64,000 nt of DNA from Acetobacter peroxydans (GCF_006539345.1 NZ_BJMV01000005.1:62001-126000); one strand, 5' to 3'. Counted from the stretch's first letter, positions 1 through 8,982 are shown. Notes: generated by a model not told the origin, from the letters alone. Made by a program: numbers and translations.

Positions 1-88
1 AATCACATCCCCACCCAGTTTACGGGCAGCCGCACCATACGGGCGCGGACCGCCTTGCCGTTTTTGCCACCGCACAGGACATTCCGCC

Positions 89-1183
89 ATGCCGTCCGCG
101 CCGCTGCCAGCCCCTCACCCGTTGTCCAGTGCCCCTGCGCCGTCAAGACCGGACGCTCCGGCGGCCCCTGAGTCCCTCCAGGCCCTTGCCCGCCTGTGCA
201 CCACCCTGCCCGGCCCCGACTCCACGGCGCAGGAACGGATCGCCCAGCGCGAGGCGCAACTGACCAAACCCCCCGGCAGCCTTGGCAGGCTTGAAGAACT
301 CACACGCTGGCTGGGCGGCTGGCAGGGCCGCGCCACACCCCAGCTGGAACGGGTGCAGGTGATTATCTTCGCGGGCAATCACGGCGTGACAACTCAGGGC
401 GTTTCCCCCTGGCCGCAGGAAGTCACCGCTCAGATGGTCAGCAACTTCGAGCGCGGCGGAGCTGCTATCAACCAGCTTGCCCGCACGGCAGATGCGGCGC
501 TGGCGGTCGTGTGCGTCAACGATCTGCGTCCTACGGCGGACTTTACCGCACAACCCGCCATGAGCGAGCAGGCGTTCATGCAGGCCGTAGCAACAGGCTA
601 CAATGCCGTGCCAACGGACTGCGACCTGCTATGTCTGGGTGAAATGGGTATCGGCAACACCACAGCCGCCGCCGCCATGGCCGCCGCCGTGGCTGGCGGT
701 TCCGGCGCGGACTGGGCGGGCGCTGGCACCGGGCTGGATGAAAACGGCATGGCCCACAAGGCCACCGTAGTACAGGCCGCCCTGTACCACCATGGCGGAC
801 ATCTTGCCAACCCGCTGGAAGCCGCCCGCCGTGTAGGCGGATTTGAACTGGCCGCCATGCTGGGGGCGACTCTGGCCGCACGTCATCTCGGCGTGCCCGT
901 GCTGCTTGACGGTTTTGTCTGCCTCGCGGCTGTTGCCCCGCTGGCGCGCCTGCATCCGCAAGGGCTGGCGCATACCTGCCTTTCGCATTGTGCCACTCCG
1001 CAGGGCCGGACACACCGTCTAGCGCACCATCTGGGGATGGAACCGCTGCTGGGCCTTGGCCTCCGGCTGGGTGAAGGCTCCGGCGCGGCCCTTGCGGTAT
1101 CTATCCTGCGTGGGGCGCTGGCCTGCCATACCGGCATGGCTACCTTTGCCGAAGCCGCCGTCTCCCGCTCGGAAGCACTTTGA
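89..1183 (+). CDS. cobT: Nicotinate-nucleotide--dimethylbenzimidazole phosphoribosyltransferase
   Basis: CobT transfers phosphoribose from nicotinate mononucleotide to 5,6-dimethylbenzimidazole, making alpha-ribazole phosphate for the lower ligand of cobalamin (cytoplasm). The 364-residue protein has the family start (QLTKPPGSLGRLEEL near residue 60), the glycine-rich LGEMGIGNTTAAAA segment near 183-196, and the C-terminal LGEGSGAAL near 326, which holds the catalytic Glu in Salmonella CobT. The frame stays open upstream to the window edge, so the true start could lie a little further 5' than this first ATG. It overlaps or abuts cobS, so the two are probably translated together. Confidence 0.96.
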   Translation: MPSAPLPAPHPLSSAPAPSRPDAPAAPESLQALARLCTTLPGPDSTAQERIAQREAQLTKPPGSLGRLEELTRWLGGWQGRATPQLERVQVIIFAGNHGVTTQGVSPWPQEVTAQMVSNFERGGAAINQLARTADAALAVVCVNDLRPTADFTAQPAMSEQAFMQAVATGYNAVPTDCDLLCLGEMGIGNTTAAAAMAAAVAGGSGADWAGAGTGLDENGMAHKATVVQAALYHHGGHLANPLEAARRVGGFELAAMLGATLAARHLGVPVLLDGFVCLAAVAPLARLHPQGLAHTCLSHCATPQGRTHRLAHHLGMEPLLGLGLRLGEGSGAALAVSILRGALACHTGMATFAEAAVSRSEAL

Positions 1184-1188
1184 CACCC

Positions 1189-2028
1189 ATGCCCGCCCTC
1201 CGGCCCACACTGGACACGCTACGCCTGCACCTTGCCTGCGGCCTTGGCCTGCTGACGCGCCTGCCCATCACCCGGCTGGTGCCCGCGCCATACCGCAACA
1301 CCACAACCGTATGGCCCATGGCGCGCTCACTCTGGTGCTGGCCGCTGATCGGTGCGGGTATCGGCCTGTTTTCCGGGACCGTCCTGCTACTGACCCGCCT
1401 GATACACGTGCCGCCGCTCGTTGCCGCCTGTCTGGCGTTGACAGCACAGACCATCGTGAGCGGCGGCCTGCATGAAGACGGACTGGCCGACATGTCCGAT
1501 GGCTGCGGCGGGGCCACGCCCGCGCGTAGGCTAGAGATCATGCGTGACAGCCGGGTGGGCAGCTATGGTGTCATGGCGCTGTGTCTCTCCTTTGGCCTGC
1601 GTGCGGCGAGCCTGGCCAGTCTGCCCCTACCCGCCATTCTGCCCGGCTGCATCGTGGCGGCGTGTCTGGCGCGCGCGTCTATGCTCATCCTGCCCGCCAC
1701 CCTGCCCCCGGCCCGACCGGACGGGCTGGCGCTCATGTTACGCCCCATACCCCGCCGCCCTTTTGCGCTCGCCATGCTCTCCGCTCTGCTCTGCGTACTG
1801 GGGGCTACGCTGCTGGGCTGGATCGCGCACCCCAACCCCGCCGCCAGTCTGGCGGCCATGCTGGGCGCGCTCCTGACTGCCGCACTCACCGCGGCAGTCA
1901 TGACCAGAGCCGCGCTGAAAATGCTGGGCGGCTATACGGGGGATGTACTGGGCGCCTGCGCCGTGCTGACGGACTCGCTAGTGCTGGCCACCCTCGCCAC
2001 AGTGGCGCGGATTCCGGGTTTTTTCTGA
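1189..2028 (+). CDS. cobS: Adenosylcobinamide-GDP ribazoletransferase (cobalamin synthase)
   Basis: CobS joins adenosylcobinamide-GDP to alpha-ribazole (phosphate) in the inner membrane, the last assembly step of cobalamin. The protein is about 279 residues and mostly hydrophobic helices. It shows the family motif HEDGLADMSDG near residue 95, then RLEIMRDSRVGSYGV and a C-terminal GGYTGDVLGA. The start is ambiguous: ATG 1189 lies 5 bases past the cobT stop, while TTG 1180 would overlap that stop (TTGA) and is better placed relative to a GGAAG at 1171-1175. It follows cobT, whose product chemistry it consumes. Confidence 0.95.
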   Translation: MPALRPTLDTLRLHLACGLGLLTRLPITRLVPAPYRNTTTVWPMARSLWCWPLIGAGIGLFSGTVLLLTRLIHVPPLVAACLALTAQTIVSGGLHEDGLADMSDGCGGATPARRLEIMRDSRVGSYGVMALCLSFGLRAASLASLPLPAILPGCIVAACLARASMLILPATLPPARPDGLALMLRPIPRRPFALAMLSALLCVLGATLLGWIAHPNPAASLAAMLGALLTAALTAAVMTRAALKMLGGYTGDVLGACAVLTDSLVLATLATVARIPGFF

Positions 2029-2103
2029 CTTCACGCCTCGCCGCTTGAGCCCCACCCCACAGACCCGGCTTGCGGGAAGTCGCGCCACCCCGCATGATGG
2101 GGC

Positions 2104-2742
2104 ATGACTGCACCTGTTTTTTCGGCCGCAGCGCAGCATGATTGGGAAACCCTCCTGACATGGCGGCGCGATGTCCGGCATTTTCTCACACAGCCCCTCC
2201 CCGAGGGCGTGCTTGAGACCCTGCTCCATGCCACCTGTCTGGCTCCCTCCGTCGGGCTGAGCGAACCATGGCGATTTGTGCGCATAAACACGCCCGAACG
2301 CCGCGCCGCCATCAGGCAGAACTTCATCCGCTGCAACAGCCGCGATCTGGAGGGGCGCAGCGGAGAAGACGCGCATCGCTACGCAACCCTCAAGCTTTCG
2401 GGTCTGGACGAAGCGCCCCATCATATTGCGGTCTTCTGCGACAAAGCGCCTGCGCAGGGGCGTGGGCTGGGGCGCGCCACCATGCCCGAAACCACCACAT
2501 GGTCGGCCATGATGGCCATCCATACCTTTTGGCTGACTGCGACGGTGCATGGCGTGGGGGTGGGCTGGGTTTCCATTCTGGACCCGGCTGAAGTCACCGC
2601 ATCGCTCAGCATCGACCCGGACTGGCAGTTTCTTGCCTATCTGTGTGTCGGCTACGCGCGCGAGCCGGCTTCAACCCCCGAGCTGGAACGCCGCGGATGG
2701 GAGCGCCGTAACCCCGCCCGCCGCCGCTGGATTGAACGCTAG
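2104..2742 (+). CDS. bluB: 5,6-dimethylbenzimidazole synthase (BluB)
   Basis: BluB is an oxygen-dependent flavin-destructase that converts reduced FMN to 5,6-dimethylbenzimidazole, the base that CobT activates. The 212-residue nitroreductase-fold protein begins with the characteristic WRRDVRHF segment (about residues 20-27), followed by LAPSVGLSEPWRFVRI, and has the C-terminal LAYLCVGYA. It lies 75 bases after cobS on the same strand, which gives a complete lower-ligand set (bluB, cobT, cobS). Its 3' end overlaps the convergent phosphatase gene by 4 bases. An ordinary nitroreductase is the alternative, but the N-terminal motif and neighbours favour BluB. Confidence 0.93.
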   Translation: MTAPVFSAAAQHDWETLLTWRRDVRHFLTQPLPEGVLETLLHATCLAPSVGLSEPWRFVRINTPERRAAIRQNFIRCNSRDLEGRSGEDAHRYATLKLSGLDEAPHHIAVFCDKAPAQGRGLGRATMPETTTWSAMMAIHTFWLTATVHGVGVGWVSILDPAEVTASLSIDPDWQFLAYLCVGYAREPASTPELERRGWERRNPARRRWIER

Positions 2743-3350
2743 ATCACGGAGCCTGTCACGGGTTCGCTTTGGTCAGGAGCATCCGCCTGCTCCTGTAACG
2801 AAGCATCCTGCGAGACCTCCCACAAACGGGCAGAGCCCTGTGGCATGGAGGGGCGCAGCAGATCGGGGCCACGGCCTTCGGCCAGCGCCGTCAGCACCCG
2901 CAGGGGGCCGCCGTGGGAAACAACGCAGGCTGCCTTGCCCGCATGGCATACATCGCGCCAGAAAGCCCGTACCCGATGCCGCAGGGCCTGCCCGCTTTCA
3001 CCACCCGGCGGAGCAAAACGCTCTGGACTGGCCGCCCAGTCATCCAGAGCCACCCTGTCTATCTCCTGCCAGTGCCTGCCTTCCCACTGCCCGAAATCAA
3101 GCTCGGCCAGCCGCTCATCGACCCGCAGCTCCATGCCGGTGGCCGCGGCAAGACGCTTGGCCATCTCCACGCAACGCTGCGCGGGTGAGGTATGAACCAC
3201 CCGCCCCTCTACCCCTCGCGCCAGTACCGACAGGCCTGAAACAATTCTTTCCCAGCCGGGACGCAACGCCACATCCATACGACCGTAACAGACCCCCTGA
3301 GGTACCTGCACACGGGCATGCCTGACCAGCAACAGGGAAAAAGACCGCAT
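2739..3350 (-). CDS. cobC: Histidine phosphatase family protein, probable alpha-ribazole phosphatase (CobC-like)
   Basis: This 203-residue protein belongs to the phosphoglycerate-mutase-like histidine phosphatases: LLVRHARVQ near residue 8 carries the phospho-accepting His (an Ala replaces the usual Gly after RH), ELDFGQWEGRHW near 85 is the family middle motif, and VSHGGPLRVL near 145 holds the second catalytic His. CobC removes the phosphate from alpha-ribazole phosphate or cobalamin phosphate. The cob/bluB neighbours support that role, but substrate cannot be read from sequence. A strong ribosome site (AGGAAGGA) precedes ATG 3350. It converges on bluB with a 4-base overlap. Confidence 0.8.
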   Translation of the reverse strand: MRSFSLLLVRHARVQVPQGVCYGRMDVALRPGWERIVSGLSVLARGVEGRVVHTSPAQRCVEMAKRLAAATGMELRVDERLAELDFGQWEGRHWQEIDRVALDDWAASPERFAPPGGESGQALRHRVRAFWRDVCHAGKAACVVSHGGPLRVLTALAEGRGPDLLRPSMPQGSARLWEVSQDASLQEQADAPDQSEPVTGSVI

Positions 3351-3487
3351 GTTTCATCCTTCCTGAGCACCGGACTCGAACAAAGCACGTCTTGCGGAGC
3401 ATGGGCATTCAAAACGTCCTGATCAGATCGGCCCGGAGTTGCTGCCGTGCTCCACTACCCTTCTCTCTTGTGTGAAACACCGACAGA

Positions 3488-3517
3488 TTGACCGGAACTG
3501 GAGGCTGGCTATATATT
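3488..3517 (+). promoter_or_regulatory. Candidate sigma70-type promoter of the marR-FUSC operon
   Basis: TTGACC (3488-3493) and TATATT (3512-3517) are separated by 18 bases, 55 bases upstream of the marR start. The surrounding stretch (3510-3545) is very AT-rich compared with its neighbours. A second possible -10, TATAAT, sits at 3517-3522. Prediction from sequence only. Confidence 0.45.
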
Positions 3518-3533
3518 ATAATTAAATATTTTC

Positions 3534-3546
3534 CATATCAAATATG
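3534..3546. promoter_or_regulatory. Inverted repeat, candidate MarR operator
   Basis: CATAT-CAA-ATATG is a perfect 5-3-5 inverted repeat between the candidate promoter and the marR start codon. Placed there, a bound regulator would block transcription, the usual autoregulation mode of MarR repressors. The arms are short and AT-rich, so chance is possible. Confidence 0.35.
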
Positions 3547-3571
3547 TTCATACTAACTCTTAGGGACCAAC

Positions 3572-4099
3572 ATGACTGAAACGCGCATCAGCATCACGTT
3601 GGACGAGACCCGTTTTCCAGACATGGAACTGACCCTGCGTATCATGCGGCTGGCCACGTTATGGCGCACCCGGCTTGATCGCGCCTTGCGCCCACACGGC
3701 ATGACCATGGCCCTGATGCGACCGCTTGCCTATCTGACCATGCTGCCCAACGGCTCAACCCAGAGCGATCTTGCCTGCGCCATGAATGTAGATAGCTCGG
3801 CACTGGTGCGGGTGCTGGACATGCTTGAAAAACAGGGGCTGGTCTCCCGCCATCCGGACAGGCAGGACCGCCGGGCCAAACGCCTTGTCCTGACACAGGC
3901 CGGACAGGCACAATGCGCCCTGTTTCACCAGATCGCCACCAGACTGGAACATGAAAACCGCGCCGCTCTGCCGCCTGAGAACATCACTGCCCTGATTACG
4001 GGCCTGACAACCCTCCTGGCCAGCCCCGATATACCGCCCGAAACCCCAGCCGACACAGGTTCCGCCTGTCCTGATCAGGAGCCCACTCATGCGCCCTGA
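3572..4099 (+). CDS. MarR family transcriptional regulator
   Basis: A 175-residue winged-helix regulator. The N-terminal helices (about 20-60) lead into the helix-turn-helix NGSTQSDLACAMNVDSSALVRVLDMLEKQGLVSR (about 60-95, written here in part) and the wing HPDRQDRRAKRLVLT, the MarR hallmark. A ribosome site (AGGGA) precedes ATG 3572. Its last 11 bases overlap the FUSC transporter gene, so the two are one operon, and the regulator most likely controls the efflux protein in response to a small aromatic or phenolic ligand (inference from the family). Confidence 0.9.
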   Translation: MTETRISITLDETRFPDMELTLRIMRLATLWRTRLDRALRPHGMTMALMRPLAYLTMLPNGSTQSDLACAMNVDSSALVRVLDMLEKQGLVSRHPDRQDRRAKRLVLTQAGQAQCALFHQIATRLEHENRAALPPENITALITGLTTLLASPDIPPETPADTGSACPDQEPTHAP

Positions 4100-6350
4100 T
4101 CCACAGGCCACATCGCGTAGCTTACCCGCACCTGCCGACTGGTCCGGCCTGTCCGCAACCTTTTCACGCCTGCTGGGCATGACCCCTTTTGGCAACGAAG
4201 CCCGCTGGAAAGCTTTTCTGGCCACCAGTGCCTATGCAGGACGGGTTTTCCTGTCCATCGGCATCGCGGTGTTTCTGGCCTTCATGTTCCAGCTTCAATC
4301 CCCCATCAGTGCCGCTACAACGGTCATGATCGTGGCCAATCCTACCGTAGGGGCCATGGTTTCAAAAAGCCTGTGGCGTATCATCGGAACGCTGATCGGC
4401 GCCACCATCAGCGTCGGCATCATGGCGGTCTTTGTCCAGTCCCCGGTGCTTTATTTCATGGCTCTGGCGGTCTTTGTCGGCATCGCCTGTGCCGTGGCCA
4501 CCTTCCTGCGTTACTTCCGGGCCTATGCCGCCGTTCTGACGGGTTATACCATCGTCATTATTGCCTCTCCCGCCTTTGCGGAGCCGGAAGGTATCTTCCT
4601 GTCCGCCATGAGCCGACTTTCAGCCGTTACGGTGGGAGTCGTGGTGACGGCCTTCGTCTTTATGGTCACCTCTCCTCGCAAGCCGGGCAGCATCATGACC
4701 AGCTTGGGCGGCGCTTTTCGCGATACAGTACGCCACGCCTGGCTGTTCCACTCCGCCGAAAGCAGCCGCACGGCCTCTGTCCCCGACGACGCGCTGAGCC
4801 AGCTTGAAAACGCCGAACGCACGGCCAGCATAATGAGCTTCCGCACCCTGCCGCAGCCCATTTATGACAGCCGCGGCAAGCTGCTGGCCCACATGGCCGG
4901 GCTGGCCCCTGCCGTAGAATACGCCGCCACCGACGACCCGGACATGTTCGCGCGCGTACACAACCTGCGCCTGGCACTCAGCCGCCTGACCGGGCTGATT
5001 GTCAGTTACCATCCTTACTGGCTCAGTCTGGAAGAAGCCGGACAGGAAACCCACGCCATTCACGCCCAGATGGCCGACACCCTGGCCCGGCTACTGGAAC
5101 TGACCGAAAGCCCGACATGGCTTGAAGATCCCGCCGCGCTCGCCGCCTGCCTGCGTGAAGCGCTACACGCGCTTGAACGGCTGGCCCATGAGCCCCAGTC
5201 TCCCGCCGTGCTGGCCGCGCTCGACAACACGCGCGATACGCTGGTGCAGATGGATCTGGCCCTGCATAACCTGACAAGCCGTGCGCCCATCCGATACAAG
5301 GCGGACATCCTGCCCTATCTCGACTGGTTTACCGCCCTGCGCAACGGCGCACGCGCCACAGTTATTGCCATGCTGGCCGGGCTGTTGTGGTACGTTTTCC
5401 ACTGGAACACCGGCCCCCTGCTGCTTGTCTATCTTGTCGCGGCCTCCAGCCTGTTGTCCACGGCGCCGTCCGCCGCCAAGGCCAGCCCGATGATGGCCGC
5501 CGGCACCGCGCTTGCCATCCCCATGGGGTTTCTGTGCCACACGCTAGCCCTGCCCCGGATAGATGGCTACCCGTTGTTGTGGTTGGTACTGTGCCTGTTC
5601 CTGCTGCCCGGCGTATGGCTCCAGTTCCATCCGCGCTATAGTCTCGCGGCCTTTGGTTACGCCGTGTTCTTTACGATGATGCTCTCCGTCAACAACCCCA
5701 TTGTGTATGACGATCTGAGCCTGACCAATAACTGGACGACCATGTGCGCGGCCTGCGCCCTGCTGGCCGTGGTGTTCCGGGTTATCCTGCCCTCAGACCA
5801 CCGGCTGGATGCGGCCCGCCTTGTGTCGTCGCTTGTCCGCGCGGTTCAGCATCTGGCCAATGCGCCCACACGTGGCGGCACGCAATGGGTTGCGTGGGAG
5901 GGGATGCAGCTTCAGAAAATCTCGCGCCTCATGATGCGGCTTTCCTTCGTTCCCACGGGATTGGACCGTCAGGGCTACACGGATGCTGCCTTTACCGTGC
6001 TCTCGCTCGGGCGGCTGATCGTGAGGCTACGCTGGACCGTAGCCCATGCGGGACTGGACCCGCAGGCCCGCACGGCGCTGAAAAGCGCCATGCAGGCTTT
6101 TTCCGGCCTACACAGAAACCCTGCAGCCACCGCACAGGCGCTCCGACAGGCGGCCACCCAGATCAAGGCCATGACCACGGAAGAAAAAGGGCTGATCATC
6201 AACCGCGACCGTGTCGTATCCTGTCTAGAACAGGCAGCCAGCATCATTATGGCCGTGCCGGGCTTCTTCCATCGTCACGGCCCCATCCACGCCGTGGCGG
6301 ACCCCACCTCTGCCCAGCCCGCCATTCCGGTAACCGTAATGCCCCGCTAA
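4089..6350 (+). CDS. FUSC family inner-membrane protein (aromatic acid / fusaric acid resistance type)
   Basis: This 753-residue protein has the FUSC architecture: an N-terminal bundle of membrane helices (about 45-195), a long soluble region rich in charged helices (about 200-400), and a second helix bundle (about 410-540) followed by a cytoplasmic tail. FUSC proteins (AaeB, fusaric acid resistance proteins, YccS) export aromatic acids or related compounds, often with an HlyD-type adaptor; no adaptor gene is present here. It overlaps the upstream marR gene. The substrate is unknown; phenolic or weak acids from plant material would suit an acetic acid bacterium (inference). Confidence 0.88.
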   Translation: MRPDPQATSRSLPAPADWSGLSATFSRLLGMTPFGNEARWKAFLATSAYAGRVFLSIGIAVFLAFMFQLQSPISAATTVMIVANPTVGAMVSKSLWRIIGTLIGATISVGIMAVFVQSPVLYFMALAVFVGIACAVATFLRYFRAYAAVLTGYTIVIIASPAFAEPEGIFLSAMSRLSAVTVGVVVTAFVFMVTSPRKPGSIMTSLGGAFRDTVRHAWLFHSAESSRTASVPDDALSQLENAERTASIMSFRTLPQPIYDSRGKLLAHMAGLAPAVEYAATDDPDMFARVHNLRLALSRLTGLIVSYHPYWLSLEEAGQETHAIHAQMADTLARLLELTESPTWLEDPAALAACLREALHALERLAHEPQSPAVLAALDNTRDTLVQMDLALHNLTSRAPIRYKADILPYLDWFTALRNGARATVIAMLAGLLWYVFHWNTGPLLLVYLVAASSLLSTAPSAAKASPMMAAGTALAIPMGFLCHTLALPRIDGYPLLWLVLCLFLLPGVWLQFHPRYSLAAFGYAVFFTMMLSVNNPIVYDDLSLTNNWTTMCAACALLAVVFRVILPSDHRLDAARLVSSLVRAVQHLANAPTRGGTQWVAWEGMQLQKISRLMMRLSFVPTGLDRQGYTDAAFTVLSLGRLIVRLRWTVAHAGLDPQARTALKSAMQAFSGLHRNPAATAQALRQAATQIKAMTTEEKGLIINRDRVVSCLEQAASIIMAVPGFFHRHGPIHAVADPTSAQPAIPVTVMPR

Positions 6351-6543
6351 CGAATGCACGTTCGAAACGATGTGGTCGTTTCCTGAACTTTTACAGAGGA
6401 CTATACAAATCGAGAAAGGTTCCAAAAGAATATAGGCGGGCCAATGAATTTAATTTTATCGGCTTAAAGCCGTTTTTAAAGAACTGGAACGCCCTCACGC
6501 TTTTATAGATATGTCATAGAAACAATTATCAAGAAGACATATC

Positions 6544-7158
6544 ATGGCGCATTCAGGTGACTCCGCTCCCAAAAAAGCCAATCCTGCCCCGCTCGGGCTT
6601 ATCGGGTTCGGCCTGACCACGATCCTTCTCAATCTGCATAATTCCGGCCTTCTGCCCATGGGCTCGGCCATTCTGGCCATGGGCCTTGTCGTCGGGGGCG
6701 CCGCCCAGATTCTGGCCGGCCTGCTTGAATACCCCTCGGGCAACACCTTCGGGCTGACGGCCTTTGTCTCCTACGGCGCTTTCTGGATTTCACTCGTCGC
6801 GCTCATCGCCCTGCCGCATACCGGCATCGTCCCGGCCAGCACACCGGCCATGGTCGGCAGCTACCTGCTGCTCTGGGGGTTGTTCTCGCTGTTCATGTTT
6901 GTGGGCACGCTCCGGGCTACCCGCGCGCATCAGGTCATTTTTGGCTCGCTCGTCATTCTGTTCGCCCTGCTGGGTTTTGCAGAGCTGCTTGAGCTGCCCG
7001 GACTGGGCATCATCGCCGGGTATGAAGGCCTGTTCTGCGGTTTCTCCGCCGTCTATCTGGCCGCCGCCGAAGTGCTTGAAGCCCAGTTCGGCTATGATGT
7101 TCTGCCGGTTGGCCGCCCTGCCCCGGCCCCGCTGACCTATACGACCGCCGCTGCCTGA
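6544..7158 (+). CDS. satP: Acetate uptake transporter, GPR1/FUN34/YaaH (SatP) family
   Basis: A 204-residue inner-membrane protein with the family signature NPAPLGLIGFGLT at residues 16-28 and six predicted hydrophobic helices. E. coli SatP moves acetate and succinate with protons; members in acetic acid bacteria are linked to acetate handling and resistance. An N-terminal hydrophilic stretch precedes the first helix, as usual. The gene stands alone: a 193-base AT-rich gap separates it from the FUSC gene, and the next gene is convergent. Transport direction in vivo cannot be decided from sequence. Confidence 0.92.
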   Translation: MAHSGDSAPKKANPAPLGLIGFGLTTILLNLHNSGLLPMGSAILAMGLVVGGAAQILAGLLEYPSGNTFGLTAFVSYGAFWISLVALIALPHTGIVPASTPAMVGSYLLLWGLFSLFMFVGTLRATRAHQVIFGSLVILFALLGFAELLELPGLGIIAGYEGLFCGFSAVYLAAAEVLEAQFGYDVLPVGRPAPAPLTYTTAAA

Positions 7159-7221
7159 TCAGACCGGCGAACGGTCTACTCCATCAAGCTACGGCCCTCC
7201 TGATCTCTCCCGTGGCTTGTG

Positions 7222-7251
7222 CTCCCCCGGCCGGTTTTTCCGCCGGGGGAG
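7222..7251. terminator. Inverted repeat between convergent satP and acyl-CoA hydrolase genes
   Basis: A perfect 10-base stem (CTCCCCCGGC / GCCGGGGGAG) with a 10-base loop containing five T. It lies between two convergent genes and could stop transcription from either side, but neither side has a proper T-run after the stem. Confidence 0.4.
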
Positions 7252-7300
7252 GCCGAAACGCCGCAGTTCATGCGCGCTCGGCTCCTTTCTTTTCTTTACC

Positions 7301-8332
7301 TTACAGCGCACGCACACCCTGCAACGCAGGGGCTGGAATATCCTCCAGCCGGGCAGGCTGCCAGACCGGCGCGTTGTCCCGGTCAACAAGGCGGGCACGA
7401 ATACCCTCGGCAATGTCCGGACGCTCCAGTACAAGCTGCACAAGCCGGCGTTCCACCTCAAAGGCCGCATCAAGCGTATCCATCTCACGGGCACGATGCC
7501 AGCCATGCCAGGCGGCCTCCAGCGAGAACGGGCTTGCGCGCGCCATGTCTTCCAGATCCTGTCGGGCTTCCGGCAGGTCGCATGCCTTTAACCGTTCAAT
7601 GACCTCTGCCACCGTCGCGGCCGTGTAGCACTGCTCCAGTTCAGGCGGGAGCGCCACACCCGCTCCAGCCGTGCCCTCAGCCTGCATGGACGCAAAAACC
7701 TGCTCAGGCAGGGTATGGGCCAGAGCTGCCCGCAGATTATCCAGCTCTTCCGAGGGCGCATGGATATCCGCAAACCCCATGGCCACGGCCTGCCGCGCAT
7801 CCATACGGCCACCTGTCAGAGCCAGGCGCAACCCGGCAAGCCCCTGCGCGCGCGAAAGCAGCCACGACCCACCCGCATCTGGCACAAGCCCGATGCCGGT
7901 TTCTGGCATGGCCAGAACAGAGCGTTCCGTCACCACGCGCCACGACACATGGCACCCCAGTCCCACGCCGCCGCCCATGGTAATACCGTCGAGAAAGGAC
8001 ACAACAGGCTTGGGATACGCCGCCAGTTGCCGCATGGTGTCATACGCCCGATCCATCAGCGTGAAAGCCCGCTGCGGGCCTTCGGCCAGCAGGGCCTCAC
8101 GGATAGCCCTCAGGTCTCCCCCCGCGCAGAATGCCCGGGCACTGCTGCTTTCAATCAGCACCACCTGCACACTGTCATCGTCCCGCCAGGCATCCAGCGC
8201 CTGACTGATGCCCTGCGCCAGCCCCGCATCCAGCGCGTTGAGTTTCCTGGGGCGGTCCAGCACCAGCCGTCCCATGTGGCCGGCGCGCGAGACCGTCAGG
8301 CCTTCCACCTCCGAAAGAACAGCTTCCGTCAT
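7301..8332 (-). CDS. Enoyl-CoA hydratase/isomerase family protein, probable 3-hydroxyisobutyryl-CoA hydrolase
   Basis: A crotonase-fold protein of 343 residues. ARAFCAGGDLRAI (about 50-62 from this start) and GITMGGGVGLGCH (about 105) form the CoA-binding oxyanion hole, and MPETGIGLVPDAGGSWLL (about 140) is the ECH_2 signature of 3-hydroxyisobutyryl-CoA hydrolases of valine breakdown. The start at 8332 is chosen because AAGGAGG sits 8 bases upstream; an ATG 11 codons earlier has no such site. It is divergent from the flavin reductase gene. Other crotonase activities cannot be excluded; no other valine-degradation genes are nearby. Confidence 0.8.
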   Translation of the reverse strand: MTEAVLSEVEGLTVSRAGHMGRLVLDRPRKLNALDAGLAQGISQALDAWRDDDSVQVVLIESSSARAFCAGGDLRAIREALLAEGPQRAFTLMDRAYDTMRQLAAYPKPVVSFLDGITMGGGVGLGCHVSWRVVTERSVLAMPETGIGLVPDAGGSWLLSRAQGLAGLRLALTGGRMDARQAVAMGFADIHAPSEELDNLRAALAHTLPEQVFASMQAEGTAGAGVALPPELEQCYTAATVAEVIERLKACDLPEARQDLEDMARASPFSLEAAWHGWHRAREMDTLDAAFEVERRLVQLVLERPDIAEGIRARLVDRDNAPVWQPARLEDIPAPALQGVRAL

Positions 8333-8404
8333 TGCTTTCCTCCTTATTTCATGCACAAACAACACGGATAATGGGCATATAACCTAATGTAATGAGGAGA
8401 GCAG

Positions 8405-8899
8405 ATGTCGGCTCCACAGACCAGCGCCTATCGTGACGCCATGGCCAGGCTTGGCGCCGCTGTGAACGTGATCACGACCGGCACTCTGGAAAACCCCGTG
8501 GGCTTTACTGCCTCGGCCGTCTGTTCCGTTACGGACACCCCGCCCACCCTGCTGGTCTGCCTGAACCGCGCCAGCCGGGTACGCGAGTTCTTCCATGTTG
8601 GCGCACCCCTGTGCGTAAACGTACTGTCCGCCAGTCAGGAAGAGCTTTCCGGCCATTTCGCCAGCGCCAACAGCATGGAAGAACGCTTCGCCCTCGGCCA
8701 CTGGGATACACTGTCCACAGGTGCGCCCGCCCTGAAGGAAGCCGTTGCTACCTTTGACTGTCTTATCAGCCAGATTGTGGAAGTCGGTACCCATAGTGTG
8801 CTGTTCGGCACTGTACAGGCCCTACGTTCCAACGACGAGGCCGACGGTCTGGCCTATTTCAGACGCGCCTACCACACTCTCAAAAGCATTCTGCCCTGA
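8405..8899 (+). CDS. Flavin reductase family protein (HpaC/RutF-like)
   Basis: A 164-residue FMN-binding split-barrel protein. The segment GFTASAVCSVTDTPPTLLVC (about 32-51) is the flavin-binding core of short-chain flavin reductases, and a His near the C-terminus (RRAYHTL) is conserved in the HpaC/RutF group. Such enzymes use NAD(P)H to supply reduced FMN or FAD to a partner monooxygenase. No monooxygenase is adjacent, so the partner is unknown. GAGGAG lies 5 bases before ATG 8405. A strong terminator follows. Confidence 0.86.
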   Translation: MSAPQTSAYRDAMARLGAAVNVITTGTLENPVGFTASAVCSVTDTPPTLLVCLNRASRVREFFHVGAPLCVNVLSASQEELSGHFASANSMEERFALGHWDTLSTGAPALKEAVATFDCLISQIVEVGTHSVLFGTVQALRSNDEADGLAYFRRAYHTLKSILP

Positions 8900-8928
8900 A
8901 CGGCAGCCTCTTCAGGAACACCGCCCAT

Positions 8929-8952
8929 AAAAGGGGCCATCAGGCCCCTTTT
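8929..8952 (+). terminator. Rho-independent terminator (bidirectional)
   Basis: AAAAGGGGCC-ATCA-GGCCCCTTTT is a perfect 10-base stem with a 4-base loop and built-in A and T tracts, so it can act on both strands. It separates the flavin reductase gene from convergent cysK. Confidence 0.85.
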
Positions 8953-8982
8953 CCGCCGTTTATTCCAGCTCCAGCGCGCCGC

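Noticed and set aside
1-88. Possible cobalamin riboswitch or gene end upstream of cobT
   Set aside because: The 88 bases are too short and no B12-box-like core or clear protein match is visible; the cobT frame itself stays open to the edge.
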